Origin: CADCVW01 sp964251385
Lineage (GTDB): Bacteria; Pseudomonadota; Alphaproteobacteria; Sphingomonadales; Sphingomonadaceae
Assembly (NCBI GenBank): GCA_964251385.1
Contig: CAXUJK010000001.1
Location: 806,001 to 870,000 of the forward strand
DNA: 64,000 bases
Direction of reading: 5' to 3'
Below, in pieces: positions 61,408-64,000 of the stretch. The notes beneath the pieces were generated by a model. It was not told the DNA's origin. It searched no databases and was given only the letters and a program-made list of their open reading frames with translations. The position numbers were made by a program, and so were the translations under genes. Positions within the stretch are counted from its first letter, which is position 1; each line of letters begins with the position of its first letter.

Positions 61408-63629
61408 CGCTTTGCGACGGCAGCGCCGCGCCCGGCGGGAAGACGGCGCTCGGGCACGGTGACGATCACCGATCGGCCGGGATCGGCCGCATCCTGCGCC
61501 AGCGTCACGCGGTACCGCCCGCCCGCGACGCGCCAGCCGCCGGCGCGCGCGTCCCAGACGCCGAGCAGGCGCGGGTCGACGGTGACCGCGCCCGTCTCGC
61601 TCGCTCCCGGCGCGAGGTCGAGCTTGGCGTAGCCGCCGAGCCGCTTGGGCGCTTCCCACCCGTTCGCCTCGACGGGCGCGACATAGATCTGCGCGACCTC
61701 CTTGCCCGCCCGCGCGCCGGTGTTGGTGACCCGGAAGCGCACGGTGAGTTCGCCGTTCGTCATCGCGGCGGACAGCCCGTCGTGGCGGAAGCTCGTGTAG
61801 GACATCCCGTGCCCAAACGGGAACAGCGGCCGGAGGCCTTGCTTGTCGAACCACTTGTAACCGACCGCCGCGCCTTCGTGATAACGGACGTCGAACGCAG
61901 TCTTGGCCGGCAAGCCCTCGCCGTCGAGCCTGGGGCGCGGCAGTTGGACAAGCGACGCGGGGAATGTCGCGGGCAGATGACCCGACGGGTTGACCGCGCC
62001 GGTCAGCACGTGCGCGATGGCCTGCCCGCCGCGGCTTCCCGGATACCAGGCCTCGACGACGCCCGCGACGCGATCGATCCACGGCATCAGCACCGGACCG
62101 CCCGTTTCCAGCACGACGACCGTCCTGGGGTTGGCCGCCGCCACAGCCGCGACGAGCGCATCTTGCTTGTCCGGCAGCGTCATCGAGAAATCGAGCGACT
62201 CCGCCGTCCACTGCGTCGCGAAGACGAGGACCACATCCGCGCTCTTCGCCAGCCGCGCAGCCGCAGCGACGTCGCGCCCATCGGCGAAGTCGATCGTCGC
62301 GCCCGGACGCGCGGCACGCAAGGCGGCGAGTGGGGACGAGTTGTAATAGACATGCGGTCCAGGCCATGACTGCGGCCCGAGGCCCGGCACGACGTTGCCC
62401 CCGCGCGCATACACCTGCGCCGATCCGCCGCCCGACAGGACGCCCTTGTCGGCATTGCCGCCGATCACCGCGATCCGGCGCGCGTTCGCCAGCGGCAAAA
62501 CGCCGCGGGCGTTCTTGAGGAGGACGATCCCCTCCTCCGCATCGGCCTGCGCCACCGCTTCATGCGCGGCGAAGTCGATCGGTGCGGGGGCGGGCACGTC
62601 GTCCAAGGCGCCCGACGCAAACATCGCGCGAAGCACGCGGCGCGCCATGTCGTCCAGCCTCGCCGCCGGTACCGTGCCCACCGCCACCGCGGCCTTGAGC
62701 TTCTCCAGAAAGAAGTGCTGCGGCGTGTTGATGCCGTTTTCCTGATCGAGGCCGTTGTTCGCGGCGTCGACGGTGCTGTGCGTCCCGCCCCAGTCGGACA
62801 TTACGTAGCCTGCGAACCCCCAGTCGCGCTTCAGCACCTGGTTCAGCAGGTAGTCGTTCTCGCACGAATAGGCCCCGTTGACCTTGTTGTACGCGCACAT
62901 CACCGATCCCGGATCGCCGCCTTCGATCGCGAACTGGAAGGCGAGCAGGTCAGACATGCGCAGGGCGCCGTCGTCGATGATGCCGTTGTAGAAGTTGCGG
63001 CCGGTCTCCTGGTCGTTCAGCGCGAAATGCTTGACGGTGGACACGATCCGATTGGATTGAATGCCGCGGATCACCGCTGCGGTCATCGTCCCCGCCAGCA
63101 GCGGATCCTCCCCGCCATACTCGAAATTTCGTCCGTTGCGCGGATCGCGCAGCAGATTGACCCCGCCAGCCAGCATGATGTTGAAGCCGGATGCTCGCGC
63201 CTCCGCGCCGATCATCGCCCCGCCCCGCTCGGCCAGCGCGGGGTTCCACGTAGACGCGGTGAGGATGCCGGCCGGTAGCGCGGTGCGCTCGAGCGCGGGC
63301 GTCGCCTTGCCTTGCGTCGCGACTCCGCTTCCCGCGTCCGTCTGCCATTGCGGCGTAATGCCGAGCCGCGGCACGCCGGGGACGTAGCCCGCCGACTGCG
63401 GACGCGCGAGCGGATCGGCGGTGAACTTCTCCCACGGCTGATCGACGCCGTAATAGCCGGTCAGCAGCGTCAGCTTCTCGTCCGCGGTCATCGCCCGGAC
63501 GACCAGGTCGGCGCGCGCATCGGGGTTCAACGTCCGGTTCGTCCACGGTGCGTTCGGGGGCGTCTGAGCCGTCGCCGGGAGGGCGGCCGCGGCGCACGCG
63601 ATCGCCCATGGAGCCAAACGTCCGATCAT
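61404..63629 (-). CDS. bglX: glycoside hydrolase family 3 with fibronectin III-like domain
   Basis: 741-aa beta-glucosidase/xylosidase of the BglX type. Signal MIGRLAPWAIACAAAALPAT, cleavage after ATA near residue 22. N-domain: KHFALNDQETGRN and nucleophile Asp in YVMSDWGGTHS. The C-domain holds VIGGNADKGVLSGGGS, WYPGSRGGQAI and FPFGHGMSYTSF, then a fibronectin type III-like tail (LTVRFRVTNTGARAGKEVAQIY). The gene symbol is a best guess from architecture. The ATG at 63629 overlaps the ROK stop as ATGA, and the gene's stop overlaps the next GH3 start the same way. Confidence 0.92.
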   Translation of the reverse strand: MIGRLAPWAIACAAAALPATAQTPPNAPWTNRTLNPDARADLVVRAMTADEKLTLLTGYYGVDQPWEKFTADPLARPQSAGYVPGVPRLGITPQWQTDAGSGVATQGKATPALERTALPAGILTASTWNPALAERGGAMIGAEARASGFNIMLAGGVNLLRDPRNGRNFEYGGEDPLLAGTMTAAVIRGIQSNRIVSTVKHFALNDQETGRNFYNGIIDDGALRMSDLLAFQFAIEGGDPGSVMCAYNKVNGAYSCENDYLLNQVLKRDWGFAGYVMSDWGGTHSTVDAANNGLDQENGINTPQHFFLEKLKAAVAVGTVPAARLDDMARRVLRAMFASGALDDVPAPAPIDFAAHEAVAQADAEEGIVLLKNARGVLPLANARRIAVIGGNADKGVLSGGGSAQVYARGGNVVPGLGPQSWPGPHVYYNSSPLAALRAARPGATIDFADGRDVAAAARLAKSADVVLVFATQWTAESLDFSMTLPDKQDALVAAVAAANPRTVVVLETGGPVLMPWIDRVAGVVEAWYPGSRGGQAIAHVLTGAVNPSGHLPATFPASLVQLPRPRLDGEGLPAKTAFDVRYHEGAAVGYKWFDKQGLRPLFPFGHGMSYTSFRHDGLSAAMTNGELTVRFRVTNTGARAGKEVAQIYVAPVEANGWEAPKRLGGYAKLDLAPGASETGAVTVDPRLLGVWDARAGGWRVAGGRYRVTLAQDAADPGRSVIVTVPERRLPAGRGAAVAKR

Positions 63630-64000
63630 CGAGAAACTCCTACCTTTTGCGCTGCATTCAGGTCGTTCATCGACACCACGGACCCTCGGGCCCGGAGTGC
63701 GTCGGCCGCCAGGGCCAGGGATCCCAGAGGGCCGGCTGCGCCGCCCAGGGCGGGCGGCACGACATAATCCTCGATCCCGGACGTGAGCTCCGGCGCGACG
63801 ATATAGCCCCCCAGACTTGCGACCAGTTCCCGGCGGATCGCGGGGAACAATTGGCGCTGCGCGTCCATGACCCCTCCTCCCATCAGGATGCACCGCGGCG
63901 CGGCCGTCACCACCATGGTATGCAGGAGCTGTCCGAGCGTATGCGCGACCATTGTCCAGACCGGGTGGTCGGGAGCGAGCGTTCCTCCGCGAACGCCGAG
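63626..64000 (-). CDS. ROK-family sugar kinase, C-terminal part (runs off the right edge)
   Basis: The last 124 codons of a ROK (repressor/ORF/kinase) protein, probably fructokinase- or glucokinase-type: MVAHTLGQLLHTMVVTAAP and ILMGGGVMD match the conserved helix and strand of the ROK C-terminal lobe (HxLxxLxxTxxxxxxPxxIxxGGGV). The ATP/sugar-binding N-terminus lies outside the window, so whether it carries a regulator HTH is unknown. First visible gene of the four-gene ATGA-coupled operon; would phosphorylate monosaccharide released by the GH3 enzymes. Confidence 0.85.
   Translation of the reverse strand, partial: LGVRGGTLAPDHPVWTMVAHTLGQLLHTMVVTAAPRCILMGGGVMDAQRQLFPAIRRELVASLGGYIVAPELTSGIEDYVVPPALGGAAGPLGSLALAADALRARGSVVSMNDLNAAQKVGVSR

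Noticed and set aside
1..64000. CRISPR array or rRNA operon
   Set aside because: No regular spacer-repeat pattern and no conserved rRNA stretch was seen.

Overview
The window is high-GC, densely coding DNA from an alphaproteobacterium, most likely a Sphingomonas or close sphingomonad. This rests on gene content and protein style (Tat-signalled sugar enzymes, GH3 glucosidase clusters, FixL/FixJ-type regulators, class I P450 with ferredoxin), not on a marker gene; no rRNA or tRNA was seen. Region 1 (1-3.2 kb): a degradative cluster of aldehyde dehydrogenase, cytochrome P450, SDR dehydrogenase and [2Fe-2S] ferredoxin, which could hydroxylate a hydrophobic substrate and oxidise the alcohol onward. 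Region 2 (3.3-8.7 kb): a sugar/alcohol-phosphate nucleotidyltransferase faces an operon of a CDP-glycerol-type glycerophosphotransferase, an AsnB-like amidotransferase, a CDP-alcohol phosphatidyltransferase and a HIT protein; together they look like a pathway for a phosphodiester-linked lipid head group or envelope polymer. Region 3 (8.9-16.8 kb): an accessory island of unrecognised genes, a broken ThiF/E1-like gene, an AAA+ ATPase, a broken MobA/MobL-like relaxase, a double-HTH regulator and a complete but frameshifted IS3-family element. Region 4 (17-41.6 kb): many small transcription units for detoxification and regulation: racemase, three TetR regulators, MarR, LysR, several SDR/epimerase proteins, two epoxide hydrolases, two metallo-beta-lactamase-fold proteins, a metallophosphoesterase and a Gfo/Idh oxidoreductase. 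Several have clear palindromic operators. Eleven copies of a roughly 60-bp intergenic repeat, all in the same orientation, lie between genes from 18.1 to 40.7 kb. Region 5 (41.8-51.4 kb): a stress-type regulon with a PAS histidine kinase, a FixJ-family response regulator, a single-domain receiver, four alpha/beta hydrolases, a dienelactone hydrolase and a cyclic-nucleotide-binding/thioredoxin-reductase fusion. Three palindromes of the form CATAC-N4-GTATG lie here and are candidate sites for the FixJ-type regulator. Region 6 (51.7-64 kb): carbohydrate utilisation, with an MFS transporter, LacI and glucokinase remnants, three GH3 glycosidases, an aldo/keto reductase, a sugar isomerase-like protein and a ROK kinase; the last four minus-strand genes are linked by ATGA overlaps. 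A recurring feature is genes broken by small indels, mostly single bases in short homopolymers (ThiF, transposase, Gfo/Idh, histidine kinase at two places). These may be real decay or uncorrected sequence errors, so the pseudogene calls need read-level confirmation.
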